From contig NZ_JOFT01000019.1 of NCBI RefSeq assembly GCF_000725805.1, positions 1-64,000 on the forward strand: a DNA stretch of 64,000 nt, read 5' to 3'. The position numbers and the translations under genes were made by a program. A model generated the notes under the pieces. The model had not been told where the DNA came from. It ran no database searches and worked only from the letters and a program-made list of their open reading frames with translations. Source of the stretch: Streptomyces xanthophaeus (GTDB taxonomy: Bacteria > Actinomycetota > Actinomycetes > Streptomycetales > Streptomycetaceae). Every line of letters starts with the position of its first letter. Position 1 is the first letter of the stretch. This document shows positions 35,001 to 41,864 of the stretch, piece by piece.

Positions 35001-35373
35001 CGGCAAGATCTTCCCCTTGAAGGGCCGCGCCAAGTCCGTCACCCGGGTCGGCCAGACGATGGACCTCCGGGACTCCATCGCGGGCTTCGGCTCGATCAAC
35101 TTCAACGTGCGGGTGGGCTTCATCGGCTCCACCAGCCTGCGGCTCGACGCGCGCAAGGGAAGCATCGTCTACGGCAAGAACTCGTACATCTCGTTCGAGC
35201 TCAACAAGCCGAAGTCGGACAGCAAGCGCTTCGGCCAGTTCTACCTGACCGTCCACGGCCACACGAACGGCAAGACGTGGGCCGACCGGTGGATCCCCGG
35301 ATTCATGTACAAGAAGGGCGCCAACAACACCTGGAGCAAGCTGGCGAGCAACCTGCGCCGCCACGTCTGGTGA
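29026..35373 (+). CDS. Giant secreted DNRLRE/RHS-repeat protein with unrecognised C-terminal domain
   Basis: About 2,115 residues. A long Sec signal (TRLRVTAAALAVLMTGSA, about residues 25-45) shows export. A DNRLRE-type domain spans about 342-511 (FDTFVQQGYATDQS to YMSVTYN). Ig/fibronectin-like sections follow to about 712 (PTLTGKATDADGNTVQLSY). Many YD repeats run from about 845 to 1,940, for example EYDKLGRLIAYTDADGG, YDYDGLGRLTSVRD and HTYDSADRLTDAG. The RHS core ends at VRLYNPDTGRFTSTDP, after which about 150 residues without cysteine form a distinct C-terminal domain. By family RHS repeats make a shell around a C-terminal toxin or effector. ATG 29026 is my start, but GAAGGA touches it and is better placed for the in-frame TTG at 29035. 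A strong terminator follows. Confidence 0.87.
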   Translation: MNALISQSSYLSPQGARGNRPRGATRLRVTAAALAVLMTGSAMEAVAATPKPSEAAKPAVTEAADLPSAQVAAKLAGRRVEALSERDESTTTWANPDGTVTTEAAAGPVRFRDAAGSWKPIDIGLTRHGDGSVGAKAHPLGLKLAGRTESKARAGAAPADGRTAAAAPAAGAPDPAATAVPLVSLDDQQGKTMALSWRGALPQPVLKDTVARYPDVLASTDLLIESTRTGFEQYLELKDRQAVAATGAVTLTLQAKGLEVRANKDRSLTFVDPKTGREAGGLPAPVMWDASVDERSGEHTRRADVGISVLQRGDQVDLTLTPDAAFLKDPKTKFPVTVDPAVNLGASFDTFVQQGYATDQSAATELKLGNNGSGQVARSFLSFPMAKISGKQILSANLSLWNFHSWSCTAKGWEVWDTGTPSTASRWTAQPGWHKKWASPTATKGHSAGCADGWVSADIKTLAQAWAGNGNSVNSLGIRAADEGDPFGWKKFNSGNAATNTPYMSVTYNTKPGQAVPMSPLTGAATNDTTPTLTGKATDADGNTVQLSYEIWTSAGTAALQTGKSAFTASGAGAPWTPATALAQGAYKWRAAVYDGTTWNGTWSAWQNFTVDTTAPTAPGINSTDFPAGVWSGTPDATGKFSGTFTLTPPATGATGVQYRLDNGGWTTLATTGSPVTAKLTFPAGEHALAVRSRDAAGNTSAEAKYVFSAGSGGSALLAPGDGDRPARRLTLSAEGRSTFTGVTYQYRRGETDTWKNVPAGDVRTSLGATLTAWPAAAPQGKPSPLTWNVVDTLAEDGPIEIRAGFTSGLTASYSPGRTVTVDRNAGTAPTQQLGPGVLNTLTGDYILSATDASAFGMSVARTSTSRGRNDAPSGTVAIFGPGWRSDTVLDEKDSWSLLKKTSDTSVALVGTNGLELGFTATSGGGWRPEPGAEELRLTGSTTGSFTLKDTAGKVTTFTKADPGLPAWQASRVHQEGLTGSTQVVSEAVTVDGKKLVRPQRIVAPTSAATAETCVAAPATKGCRSLEFVYATATTATGHSTAAEFGDFTGQVKEIRQWSTEPGAANATSRPVASYRYDAAGRLRQVWNPNLSQGSQNQYSYDSAGRVFWLHAQNEPAWTFTYGKAGNSSAAGEGMLLKLSRPGLKQGTKDVEEGASTQYVVYDVPLTGAKAPYAMSAADVAAWGQADAPTDATAVLPPDTPVPAHDGAALTSASYGRASVVYTDASGREVNTAAPGGHLNTTEYDVRGNIVRSLSAANRSLALGLTPADVTAQNELGIAKLGTAERAEALSARTVYDDEGLLAVETLGPLRRIALADDLKSGSTVLVAAGTLVTARNWTKSAYDEGRPTDGTAVVENQITGTVEGAQLPEHPTLMADARSAKQAYDWKKGLQTKVTEDADGEALTSLIEYDDQGRAVKETLPGATGTDATTQLTQYWSAGGTGPCSGRPEWADLPCSTGPAGDITGGGSNPSKRPTVTSEYNWWGHETKVTEAVGAQSRTTTSSYDNAGRVESVKVTGGLGEATPETRTEYDPDTGNPVKTVSSTAGTITMEYDKLGRLIAYTDADGGVTRTEYDLLDRPTRISDSVPSAVTYAYDHAAEPRGMATSATDSVAGTFGVTYDADGQVASEKLPGGYTLTQRDDAAGAVVAKSYTRDSDGLSVMTDTVTRSVHGEITQHSGWSSQSYDYDGLGRLTSVRDQAGDVCTTRTYTHDKRANRTSSTAAAGAVGAACPATGGTVRTHTYDSADRLTDAGTAYDAFGRTTALPGSTLEYYTNDLVRRQSTAEQRQTWALDPNHRIRSWTVESNSEGTWNQVESKLNHYDGEGDSPRWIVEDTATGELTRVVDSVTGEFSATTSAAGDTVLQLSNIHGDVALQLPLDPEQAPLVLDTDEYGNPRSGQPAVRYGWLGGKQRSGETLSGLTLLGVRLYNPDTGRFTSTDPDPTGGANAYAYCSADPVNCRDTTGMLDYTFKFQLGMGRAYLSDFFNHFMKNFGKIFPLKGRAKSVTRVGQTMDLRDSIAGFGSINFNVRVGFIGSTSLRLDARKGSIVYGKNSYISFELNKPKSDSKRFGQFYLTVHGHTNGKTWADRWIPGFMYKKGANNTWSKLASNLRRHVW

Positions 35374-35387
35374 CCACCTCGTAGAAG

Positions 35388-35429
35388 GCAAGGGGCGGCA
35401 CGCGCGGTCACGCGCATGCCGCCCCTTGC
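35388..35429 (+). terminator. Strong terminator after the RHS gene
   Basis: A perfect 13-bp stem (GCAAGGGGCGGCA at 35388-35400 with its complement at 35417-35429) encloses a second small CGCG/CGCG stem. There is no U-run, as is common in Streptomyces. Confidence 0.75.
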
Positions 35430-35500
35430 ACGTGTCGGGCCGCGCCGGCGGACAACCGTGATCTAGTCGGGCCGACAGCTCCTGGTAGCGATCGAGAAGG

Positions 35501-35995
35501 GTGGTGGTCCGGGCCGTGCCCACCAACGGCGCCTGGCGGATCCGACGCGCCGAACCGGACGAGGCCGGCGGGCTCGAAGGGCTCCAGCAGCGCTCGTCCG
35601 CGCACTGGGGCTATCCACCGGGCTACTTCGACTGGGCGGGTGACGCCCTGGCGATCCCGGACGCCTACGTCCGGAACAACCCGGTCTTCGTCCTGGAGGA
35701 GGACGGCAAGAGCCTTGGCTTCTACGCTTTCACCGAGTTCACCGAGCAGGAAGGCGACCTGCTCCTGGACAAGCTCTTCGTCGACGCCGATGAGATCGGC
35801 AAGGGCTACGGCAGGCATCTCTGGCAGCATGCGATCCGGACGGCGCACGAGCTCGGGCGGTCCGAGTTCATCATTGCCTCGGACCCGAACGCCGCTCCGT
35901 TCTACGCAGCCATGGGCGCCGTGCAGTATGCGACGAAACCGACCGCCGAGCCGACCTGGACCCTGCACCTGTTCCGGTACACCCTCGCGAACTAG
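35501..35995 (+). CDS. GNAT-family N-acetyltransferase
   Basis: 164 residues from GTG 35501 (a second GTG follows at 35504; AGAAGG is just upstream). The domain shows WRIRRAEPDEAGGLEGLQQRS, VFVLEEDGKSLGFYAF, the acetyl-CoA pyrophosphate loop VDADEIGKGYGRHLWQHA and a closing SDPNAAPFYAAMGAVQ, all typical of GNAT enzymes. It transfers acetyl from acetyl-CoA to an amine; the acceptor is unknown. It follows the RHS gene beyond its terminator, so I do not treat it as an immunity gene. Confidence 0.85.
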   Translation: MVVRAVPTNGAWRIRRAEPDEAGGLEGLQQRSSAHWGYPPGYFDWAGDALAIPDAYVRNNPVFVLEEDGKSLGFYAFTEFTEQEGDLLLDKLFVDADEIGKGYGRHLWQHAIRTAHELGRSEFIIASDPNAAPFYAAMGAVQYATKPTAEPTWTLHLFRYTLAN

Positions 35996-36022
35996 CGTTC
36001 GCCTGATGGAGTGCGCAGACCA

Positions 36023-36130
36023 GATGGTGATCCCGTGGAGTCGGAGGTAGCCGACGGGGTCGATGTCGGTGCCGTAGCCAGGGCCAGTGCGGATCTCGAA
36101 GTGGAGATGCGGGCTGCGGATCTGGCCGCC
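36023..36130 (-). pseudogene. C-terminal remnant of an M23 metallopeptidase
   Basis: On the minus strand this stretch reads GGQIRSPHLHFEIRTG, then GYGTDIDPVGYLRLHGITI. The HLHFE zinc/catalytic motif and the PVGYL close are the standard end of M23 (LytM) cell-wall endopeptidases. The N-terminal part, with the first zinc histidine, is absent: upstream the frame enters the 99-bp repeat at 36148. At the other end the expected stop is also missing. It is a non-functional fragment. Confidence 0.75.
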
Positions 36131-36147
36131 CACCTCGCCACCCGTCA

Positions 36148-36246
36148 CAACCGCGACCACACACAGGCCCGAGCCGAGTACGAACTCCACCTGATGGCCG
36201 CGCGGCGCCCCGCGCTGCGCCCCGCCGCGATCGACGGAATGCTGCT
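36148..36246. repeat. 99-bp direct repeat, copy 1 (left of csbD-like gene)
   Basis: Identical to 36566-36664 at all 99 positions. One plus-strand frame reads NRDHTQARAEYELHLMAARR, which resembles protein, so the unit may be a piece of a lost gene. Its left edge abuts the M23 remnant. Confidence 0.9.
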
Positions 36247-36372
36247 GTCATGGACCAGACCCTCCAGATCCCCACGAAGCCCTGATCACCCTTACGGACC
36301 CCGTTTGGGAGAAGGCCGACCGGTCATACGCGATCTCGAAAGACGTTTCCGTCGAACGAGGAGTGATCAGCT

Positions 36373-36546
36373 GTGTCTGGTGAGCAGAAGACCGAGGCAA
36401 AGGGCGAGCAGGCCAAGGGCAAGCTCAAGGAGACCGTCGGCCGCCTCACGGGCAACGAGCAGATGACCTCGGAGGGCCGCGCGGAGCAGGCCAAGGGCGA
36501 TGTCCGCGAGGCCAAGGAGAAGGTCAAGGACGCCTTCAAGCACTGA
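36373..36546 (+). CDS. CsbD-family small stress protein
   Basis: 57 residues, start GTG 36373 with GAGGAG nine bases upstream. The sequence begins SGEQKTEAKGEQAKGKLKE, has VGRLTGNEQMTSEGRAEQA and ends KEKVKDAFKH. This charged, helix-forming repeat of K-x-K-G-x-x-K-E units is the CsbD family, made under general stress in Bacillus and common in Streptomyces. Its biochemical role is not known. It lies between two copies of a 99-bp repeat. Confidence 0.9.
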   Translation: MSGEQKTEAKGEQAKGKLKETVGRLTGNEQMTSEGRAEQAKGDVREAKEKVKDAFKH

Positions 36547-36565
36547 CTCGTTCCTCCGCTCTCGG

Positions 36566-36664
36566 CAACCGCGACCACACACAGGCCCGAGCCGAGTACG
36601 AACTCCACCTGATGGCCGCGCGGCGCCCCGCGCTGCGCCCCGCCGCGATCGACGGAATGCTGCT
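36566..36664. repeat. 99-bp direct repeat, copy 2 (right of csbD-like gene)
   Basis: Offset 418 bp from copy 1. After it, the plus-strand frame continues LAREPVRPTKPARSDFKRR, unlike copy 1, so the two copies end in different contexts. Confidence 0.9.
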
Positions 36665-36783
36665 AGCCCGCGAGCCAGTCCGGCCCACCAAGCCGGCTCG
36701 TTCCGATTTCAAGCGCCGCAGCACAAACCGCGCGCCGCTTCACCGCGGTGCGGGACAGCGACCCACCCAAGGAAGTGAACCTC

Positions 36784-37326
36784 GTGCGCATCGCCTTTCT
36801 CACCGCCCCTGAAGGAGTCGAGCAGGTCGAACTCACGGAACCCTGGAAGGCGGCCGAGCAAGCCGGATGGAACCCCCGACTGGTTTCGACGGAGCCCGGA
36901 CGGATCCGTGCCTACAACCACCTCGACAAGGCGGACACCTTCCCGGTCGACCACGTCCTGGGAGGCGACACGTCCGACGGCTTCGATGCCCTGGTGCTGC
37001 CCGGTGGCGTCGCCAATCCCGACGCGCTCCGCATGGACGACCGGGCCGTGGCCTTCACCCGTCACTTCTTCGAGACGGGCAAGCCCGTAGCTGCGATCTG
37101 CCATGCGCCCTGGATCCTGGTGGAGGCCGATGTCGTCCGAGGCAGGACGCTGACCTCGTGGCCGAGCCTGGCCACCGACATCCGGAATGCGGGCGGCAAC
37201 TGGGTCGACGAAGAGGTACGCATCTGCCGCTCGGAGCCCTCCACCCTGATCACCAGCAGGAAGCCCGACGACCTCGAGGCGTTCTGCGCCGCCTTCGTCA
37301 AGGAATTCGCAGCCGCGCAGAGCTGA
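36784..37326 (+). CDS. DJ-1/PfpI-family protein
   Basis: 180 residues from GTG 36784, with AAGGAAG nine bases before. The fold signature is present: RIAFLTAPEGVEQVEL at the start, DALVLPGGVANPDALR, and the nucleophile elbow AAICHAPWILVEADVVRGR with the conserved cysteine followed by histidine. LTSWPSLATDIRNAGGNWVD is typical of the PfpI/YhbO branch, whose members are linked to protection of proteins and DNA against glycation and stress. Next to the CsbD gene it supports a small stress locus. Confidence 0.88.
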   Translation: MRIAFLTAPEGVEQVELTEPWKAAEQAGWNPRLVSTEPGRIRAYNHLDKADTFPVDHVLGGDTSDGFDALVLPGGVANPDALRMDDRAVAFTRHFFETGKPVAAICHAPWILVEADVVRGRTLTSWPSLATDIRNAGGNWVDEEVRICRSEPSTLITSRKPDDLEAFCAAFVKEFAAAQS

Positions 37327-37346
37327 TTCCCCCTGCCCGGCGGGCG

Positions 37347-38306
37347 TCAGTGCGGGATGCGGCGCGCCGGGCGCGTGACGACCTCGTCGCGGAACTCCGC
37401 GATCCGGGACTGGACCTGGCGCAACAGGTGGGTGTCCTCGATGTGTTCCAGGTAGAGGCAGCGCGCCGCCAGGCCCGGTAGGTCGAAGGCGAAGCACAGC
37501 GACATCAGCGGGTTGACGAACAACTCGCTGTCGCGGGTGCGGGTGGTGAACCGGACGTCCCCGAAGTCGCCCCGGACGGCCGCGGCTATCGAGCCGTTCA
37601 CGATGCTCGGACGGCCGGGGGTGTGGTCCTGGGCGTGCTGGACGGCGTCGAGGTAGAGCGCCCCCTCACGGGTGGCCCGTGGCACGGAGAACGCCCCGAG
37701 GTACGCCCCCTCGCGTTCCAGTGCCGCGATGTTCTCGAGCACGAGGGCATGGCTGACCCCGTGGTACGCGTCCACGCCGAAGCCGACGGACACCACGAGC
37801 CGCTCGGGTACGTCGTCCAGCCCGGCCAGGGCGGCGACGCTGGTCAGATCCTCCTCAGGGGTCCCGAGCCCGGCTTCGTCACCCCGCATGAGGATGTCGG
37901 TGCCGCCGTCGACGAGGACCACCGCATCGATGTCGTGGAGGTCGACCAGCGCCCGGTAGGCGGCGCGCAGCGGCTGAACTCCGGTCTGCGGGAAGGCGTA
38001 GACCGTGGAGGGATAGCGGTGCAGCCGCAGCCACTGCGCCAGCGTCCGCTCCGGGAAGTAGGCCTGATGCGGTGCGGAGTCGGGCGTGACGACGGCGAGG
38101 TCGGGGGCCGCCCAGTCTTCGGGCGGCAGCCCGGCCAGGGAGCTGAACGAGAGGTTGGCCAGGTGGACCTGCTTGCCCTGGTGCATCAGGGACAGGGCGA
38201 TGGGGAGGCCGGAATAGATGTCGAAGCCCCCGCCCGCGCCGGCGACCAGGATGCGTTCGGCGTCGGCGAGGCGGGTGAACAGGGGGTTGGTGTGCAGGGC
38301 CGTCAT
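37347..38306 (-). CDS. DUF1152-family protein
   Basis: 319 residues. Recognisable family features are RILVAGAGGGFDIYSGLPIA near the N-terminus, VVLVDGGTDILMRGDEAGLG in the middle and GVDAYHGVSHALVLENIA. The glycine-rich start and GGTDILMRGDE recall a nucleotide- or sugar-phosphate-binding fold, but the activity is unknown. The start ATG 38306 has no ribosome site; CACAAT, seven bases upstream on the minus strand, may be a -10 for a leaderless message. Another in-frame ATG lies at 38315. Confidence 0.8.
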   Translation of the reverse strand: MTALHTNPLFTRLADAERILVAGAGGGFDIYSGLPIALSLMHQGKQVHLANLSFSSLAGLPPEDWAAPDLAVVTPDSAPHQAYFPERTLAQWLRLHRYPSTVYAFPQTGVQPLRAAYRALVDLHDIDAVVLVDGGTDILMRGDEAGLGTPEEDLTSVAALAGLDDVPERLVVSVGFGVDAYHGVSHALVLENIAALEREGAYLGAFSVPRATREGALYLDAVQHAQDHTPGRPSIVNGSIAAAVRGDFGDVRFTTRTRDSELFVNPLMSLCFAFDLPGLAARCLYLEHIEDTHLLRQVQSRIAEFRDEVVTRPARRIPH

Positions 38307-38443
38307 GCTGATCATTGTGCGGTGCGAAGTGGCCGTGCGATCCCTATTTTCGGAGCGGGAACGGCCCCGTGACCTCGGGGCACCGATGTCACGGGGCGTC
38401 CATGGGCCGGAAGTTGTCCGGTGGCCGTCCGGATGGCTTGCGA

Positions 38444-39574
38444 CTACCGGATGAGCGACCTGAGCGCCGCCGCGTCGTACGGCTTCAGCTCGTCGAAGCG
38501 GTTGCCGAGGACCTTCGCCGCCCACTGCGGGTCCTGGAGCAGCGCCCGGCCGACGGCGACCATGTCGAACTCGTCGCGTTCCATGCGGTCCAGGAGGTTG
38601 TCGATGTCGCCGAGCGCCGCTCCCTCGCCGATGAAGGCGCGGAGGAAGTCGCCGTCGAGGCCGACCGAGCCGACGGTGATGGTGGGCCGGCCGGTGAGCT
38701 TCTTGGTCCAGCCCGCCAGGTTCAGGTCCGAGCCCTCGAACTCCGGGAGCCAGTAGCGCCGGGTGGAGGCGTGGAACACGTCGACGCCCGCCGCCGCCAG
38801 CGGGGCCAGGATCGTCTCCAGCTCCTCCGGCGTCTGCGCGAGACTGGCGTCGTACGCCTCCTGCTTCCACTGGGAGTAGCGGAAGATCACCGGGAAGTCG
38901 GCCGGTACGCGTTCGCGGACCGCGGCCACGATCTCCGCGGCGAACTTCGTGCGGGCCACCGCGTCGCCGCCGTAGGCGTCGGTGCGGCGGTTGGTCCGCT
39001 CCCACAGGAACTGGTCGAGCAGGTACCCGTGAGCGCCGTGCAGTTCGACGCCGTCGAAGCCGATCCGCTCGGCCTGTGCGGCGGCCTCGGCGAACGCGCC
39101 GATGACGTCGTCGAGGTCGGCGAGGGTCATCGCCTTGCCGGTCCCCTCGGTGCCGTCGACGCGGATGCCGGAGGGGCCGACGGCGGGCGCCTCGGCGTAC
39201 GGTGCCTCGCCCTGCTTGCGCACCATGCCTATGTGCCACAGCTGGGGCACGATCGTGCCGCCCGCCTCGTGCACGGCCGCGGCGACCTTCGCCCACCCCG
39301 CCAGCTGGTCCTCGCCGTGGAAGCGCGGCACCCGGTCGCTCTGCCCGGCGGAATCGTGACCGACGTAGGTGCCCTCGGTGACGATCAGGCCCACACCCGC
39401 GGCGGCCCGGCTGGCGTAGTACGCCTGCACGTCCTCGCCGGGCACGCCGCCGGGGGAGAACATCCGCGTCATCGGCGCCATCGCGATGCGGTTGGGGACG
39501 GTCAAGCCGTTCAGCTTGACAGGCCGGGACAGGATCTCGGCCGCGCGGGAGGCGGTGGACGTGGTGACGGACAT
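38444..39574 (-). CDS. Old yellow enzyme-type NADH:flavin oxidoreductase
   Basis: 376 residues, FMN-dependent TIM barrel. It opens with LSRPVKLNGLTVPNRIAMAPMTR, the standard OYE start, then EGTYVGHD, PQLWHIGM, and the FMN/substrate motif DGVELHGAHGYLLDQFL, then TNRRTDAYGG and the phosphate site AVGRALLQDPQW. It reduces activated double bonds or nitro groups using NAD(P)H. GGAGGA lies five bases before the ATG. It is divergent from a MarR regulator, with a 17-bp palindrome between, so it is probably induced by an electrophile or aromatic compound. Confidence 0.9.
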   Translation of the reverse strand: MSVTTSTASRAAEILSRPVKLNGLTVPNRIAMAPMTRMFSPGGVPGEDVQAYYASRAAAGVGLIVTEGTYVGHDSAGQSDRVPRFHGEDQLAGWAKVAAAVHEAGGTIVPQLWHIGMVRKQGEAPYAEAPAVGPSGIRVDGTEGTGKAMTLADLDDVIGAFAEAAAQAERIGFDGVELHGAHGYLLDQFLWERTNRRTDAYGGDAVARTKFAAEIVAAVRERVPADFPVIFRYSQWKQEAYDASLAQTPEELETILAPLAAAGVDVFHASTRRYWLPEFEGSDLNLAGWTKKLTGRPTITVGSVGLDGDFLRAFIGEGAALGDIDNLLDRMERDEFDMVAVGRALLQDPQWAAKVLGNRFDELKPYDAAALRSLIR

Positions 39575-39637
39575 GCGGGTCCTCCGGATTGAGGCTGTGG
39601 CTCGTCGGGTGACAACGAGGAGTGCATACTACACACG

Positions 39638-39654
39638 ATATGTATCATGCATAT
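39638..39654. promoter_or_regulatory. AT-rich palindrome, candidate MarR operator
   Basis: ATATGTATCATGCATAT, 7 of 8 pairs matched about a central base. It stands out in very GC-rich DNA, between the divergent OYE and MarR genes, and is of the size MarR dimers bind. Confidence 0.65.
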
Positions 39655-39731
39655 TGCGGGGGGCAGGGGGTCTCCGGACCCCGGGTTCACGGGTCCGCGA
39701 TAATGGAACGCCGGTAGGAGCGGGAGGCGAA

Positions 39732-40250
39732 GTGCTGGAGAAACTGGAGCGGGAGCTGATGCTGCTCTCGCGGCACCAGGTGCTGGCCCGGCGCGAGCGC
39801 GACCCCGAACGCCTGGAGCGGTCGGCGTACCTGCTGCTCAGCCGGATCGACACCCAAGGCCCCATGTCCATCGGGCAGTTGGCGGAGGCCTTCGGGCTCG
39901 ACACCTCGACCGTGAACCGTCAGACGGCCGCGCTGCTGCGCTGCGGACTGGCCGAGCGCGTCGCGGACCCGGACGGAGGCATGGCCCGCAAGCTGTGCAT
40001 CACCGTCGAAGGCGGGCGCCGGCTCGCCGAAGACCGTGAGGTCAACCAGTCCTGCCTGGCCCGGGTCGTCGCAGGCTGGTCGCCTGAGGAGGTCCGGGAG
40101 CTGGAGGACGTCCTGGTCCGGCTCAACCGCAGCGCCGAGGCGCTCGAAGGACGCTACTGGCCGCGCACGGAGGAATACGACACCGGCGCCGCATGTCACC
40201 CGCCGGTCCCGGTTCCTGCTCCGCAGGCACCCGCCACTCCGGCACCGTAA
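39732..40250 (+). CDS. MarR-family transcriptional regulator
   Basis: 172 residues from GTG 39732, with GGGAGG five bases upstream and a -10-like GATAAT at 39699-39704. The winged helix reads SIGQLAEAFGLDTSTVNRQTAALLRCGLAER, then a wing with DPDGGMARKLCITVEGGRRL. A Pro/Ala-rich tail ends the protein. It probably represses its own gene and the adjacent flavin oxidoreductase through the AT-rich palindrome. Confidence 0.85.
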   Translation: MLEKLERELMLLSRHQVLARRERDPERLERSAYLLLSRIDTQGPMSIGQLAEAFGLDTSTVNRQTAALLRCGLAERVADPDGGMARKLCITVEGGRRLAEDREVNQSCLARVVAGWSPEEVRELEDVLVRLNRSAEALEGRYWPRTEEYDTGAACHPPVPVPAPQAPATPAP

Positions 40251-40376
40251 GAACGCCCGCGGCCCGCCTCGTATCGCTTTCGGCGGATCACCGGACACAC
40301 AGGGCCGGGTGCGGGCAGGCTGGCAGGAGCGGGCCGGCAACTGCACGGCCGGCCGAGGCTGGAGGGGGTGTCCGCA

Positions 40377-40958
40377 GTGGACGCGGTGCTGAAGGAGCTC
40401 GGGTCGGCGCACGAGGGAACCATCGGGGTGCTGCTGGCCGATGGCAGCGAGCCGGGCCCCGTGTACTTCGACGTGGGCAGCGGGCCCGACATCCCCTCCT
40501 CGACGGCCTGGCACGCCTACGACGGCCGACGCGGCCGGCCGAGGGCGGCTGCGCTGCGGGGAGCGTGCTCGTGCGGCTGGCGGGGCATGGCCACGTACAC
40601 GCTGGACTGGACGCGCCTCAAGGACCGCCCGCTGTGGGAGGCCGGCATCGACCTCTCCGGACCGCTCGCAGACATAGGCGCCCACCTGAGCGTGGTCCGG
40701 GACAAGGCAGTGCCCCTGCCCGCACCGCTCACCGCCGTTCTGACCGACCTGGCGGCACAACTCTCCCAGGCCGCGGTACAGAGTCCGCTCGTGGCGCTGA
40801 AGGCCTTGGCGGACCTGAGGCACGTGATCGCCGGCGTCGGCCAGGACGCGGCCCGCGCCGTGGCCTTCGGACAGCTCTCCTGGGAGGAGGTGGCGGCGGC
40901 ACTCGGCACGACCGAGAAGGCCGCCCGCCAGTACGTGACGAGCTACCTGCGGTCCTGA
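40377..40958 (+). CDS. Hypothetical protein with C-terminal helix-turn-helix
   Basis: 193 residues from GTG 40377 with a GGAGGGGG tract nine bases upstream (GTG 40368 is also in frame). The N-terminal half carries CSCGWRG, a small Cys-x-Cys-Gly-Trp-Arg motif I know from several unassigned Streptomyces proteins. The C-terminus, FGQLSWEEVAAALGTTEKAARQYV, resembles the helix-turn-helix of sigma-region-4-like or replication-control proteins, so DNA binding is possible. No operon partner is evident. Confidence 0.65.
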   Translation: MDAVLKELGSAHEGTIGVLLADGSEPGPVYFDVGSGPDIPSSTAWHAYDGRRGRPRAAALRGACSCGWRGMATYTLDWTRLKDRPLWEAGIDLSGPLADIGAHLSVVRDKAVPLPAPLTAVLTDLAAQLSQAAVQSPLVALKALADLRHVIAGVGQDAARAVAFGQLSWEEVAAALGTTEKAARQYVTSYLRS

Positions 40959-41106
40959 ACCCGCCCTGACGGAGCCCGCTGAGGAGGCCGGCGCCCAGCC
41001 GACCGGGCCGGTCGCCGCCACCCTGACCCGCAGAACGACGCCGGTCAGGAGCGCGCCGCCAGGCGAAAGCCGGGCATACGGGCCCTTGCGGCCGGGTGCC
41101 CCCGCG

Positions 41107-41547
41107 CTATGCGGGGTGAAGGACGCAATCGATACGGGCCAGGCTTTCCCGCAGTTCGCGAGCCCCCCGGGCGAGGCCCGTGTCAGGATCCCGCGCCAGC
41201 TCCTCGCAGAGCCGCATCGCATCGTCGCGGTCGCCGGCGTAGATGGCGAATGCATCAAGGACCGCGGTGTGGATCCAATCCCCATGGTTCGCGTCGGCGA
41301 CTGCCAGCGCGGACGCGACCACCATCAGTCCGGCCCTGTCCTGCCGTCGCAGCAAGGCTTCTGCGGTCACCCGTGTGATGAAGGTGTCTCCGCGGTCGAG
41401 CACCAGCTCCAGCAGCGGCCCGACAGCCTCCTCCATCTCGGCGAAGCAGGCCAGCCCGCGACCGGCGTCCGCCCGGTCCCCGGAATCGGTGCTCCGCCCG
41501 AGCTCGGCCAGCGCCACGACAGCCGCACGCCTCAGGGCACTGTTCAC
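41107..41547 (-). CDS. HEAT-repeat-like helical protein
   Basis: About 146 residues from GTG 41547 (VNSALRRAAVVALAELGR); the frame is open to 41655 but that stretch looks less natural. Paired helices such as FAEMEEAVGPLLELVLDRGD, TRVTAEALLRRQDRAGL and TAVLDAFAIYAGDRDDAMRL follow the spacing of HEAT/adaptin-like repeats. Such proteins bind other proteins; this one has no signal peptide or catalytic motif. Its role is unknown. Confidence 0.6.
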   Translation of the reverse strand: MNSALRRAAVVALAELGRSTDSGDRADAGRGLACFAEMEEAVGPLLELVLDRGDTFITRVTAEALLRRQDRAGLMVVASALAVADANHGDWIHTAVLDAFAIYAGDRDDAMRLCEELARDPDTGLARGARELRESLARIDCVLHPA

Positions 41548-41708
41548 CGGCTTCCCCACCCCTCCCGCGTGAATTTCGGCCAAGGTAGCACCACGGGCCC
41601 CGGGGCCGACCTGGGCCTCCACGGAGACTGCCCACCACCCGGTCGGAGACGGCAACCCGGCTCACGGGAACGGTCTCCAACCGGCGCCGTACGGGCCTGA
41701 CCGGATGC

Positions 41709-41746
41709 GGGTACGCGTAGCGCCCGCGGGTACGCGAAGCGCCCGC
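41709..41746. repeat. Two tandem 19-bp repeats
   Basis: GGGTACGCGTAGCGCCCGC, then the same with one change (T to A), lying just before the hairpin at 41739. Confidence 0.75.
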
Positions 41747-41767
41747 CTCCGGTATCGGGGCGGGCGC
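41739..41767 (-). terminator. Hairpin terminator downstream of the chaplin remnant
   Basis: Perfect 9-bp stem GCGCCCGCC (41739-41747) with GGCGGGCGC (41759-41767), loop of 11 bases, about 100 bases after the chaplin stop on the minus strand. Confidence 0.55.
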
Positions 41768-41864
41768 TCGGGTGTGGGCGGGACGTCCGGGGAGGAGTCC
41801 GGTCGCCCCGCTCACGCGTATCGCGTGGCGGGAAGGCCGTGAGGCTGCGCCGGGTGCGTCAGGG

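Noticed and set aside
30703..35526. A minus-strand open frame of about 1,600 residues opposite the RHS gene
   Set aside because: It is antisense to a gene with clear domains; its residue make-up (Gly/Arg/Val/Asp-rich) is that of a shadow frame in high-GC DNA.
35501..35995. The GNAT gene as immunity protein of the RHS toxin
   Set aside because: A strong terminator separates them, the acetyltransferase is a standard GNAT, and RHS immunity proteins are usually directly adjacent and unlike enzymes.
36011..36466. A 151-residue plus-strand frame over the M23 remnant, repeat and csbD
   Set aside because: It mixes antisense of the M23 fragment, the repeat and an out-of-frame part of csbD; no ribosome site or coherent domain.
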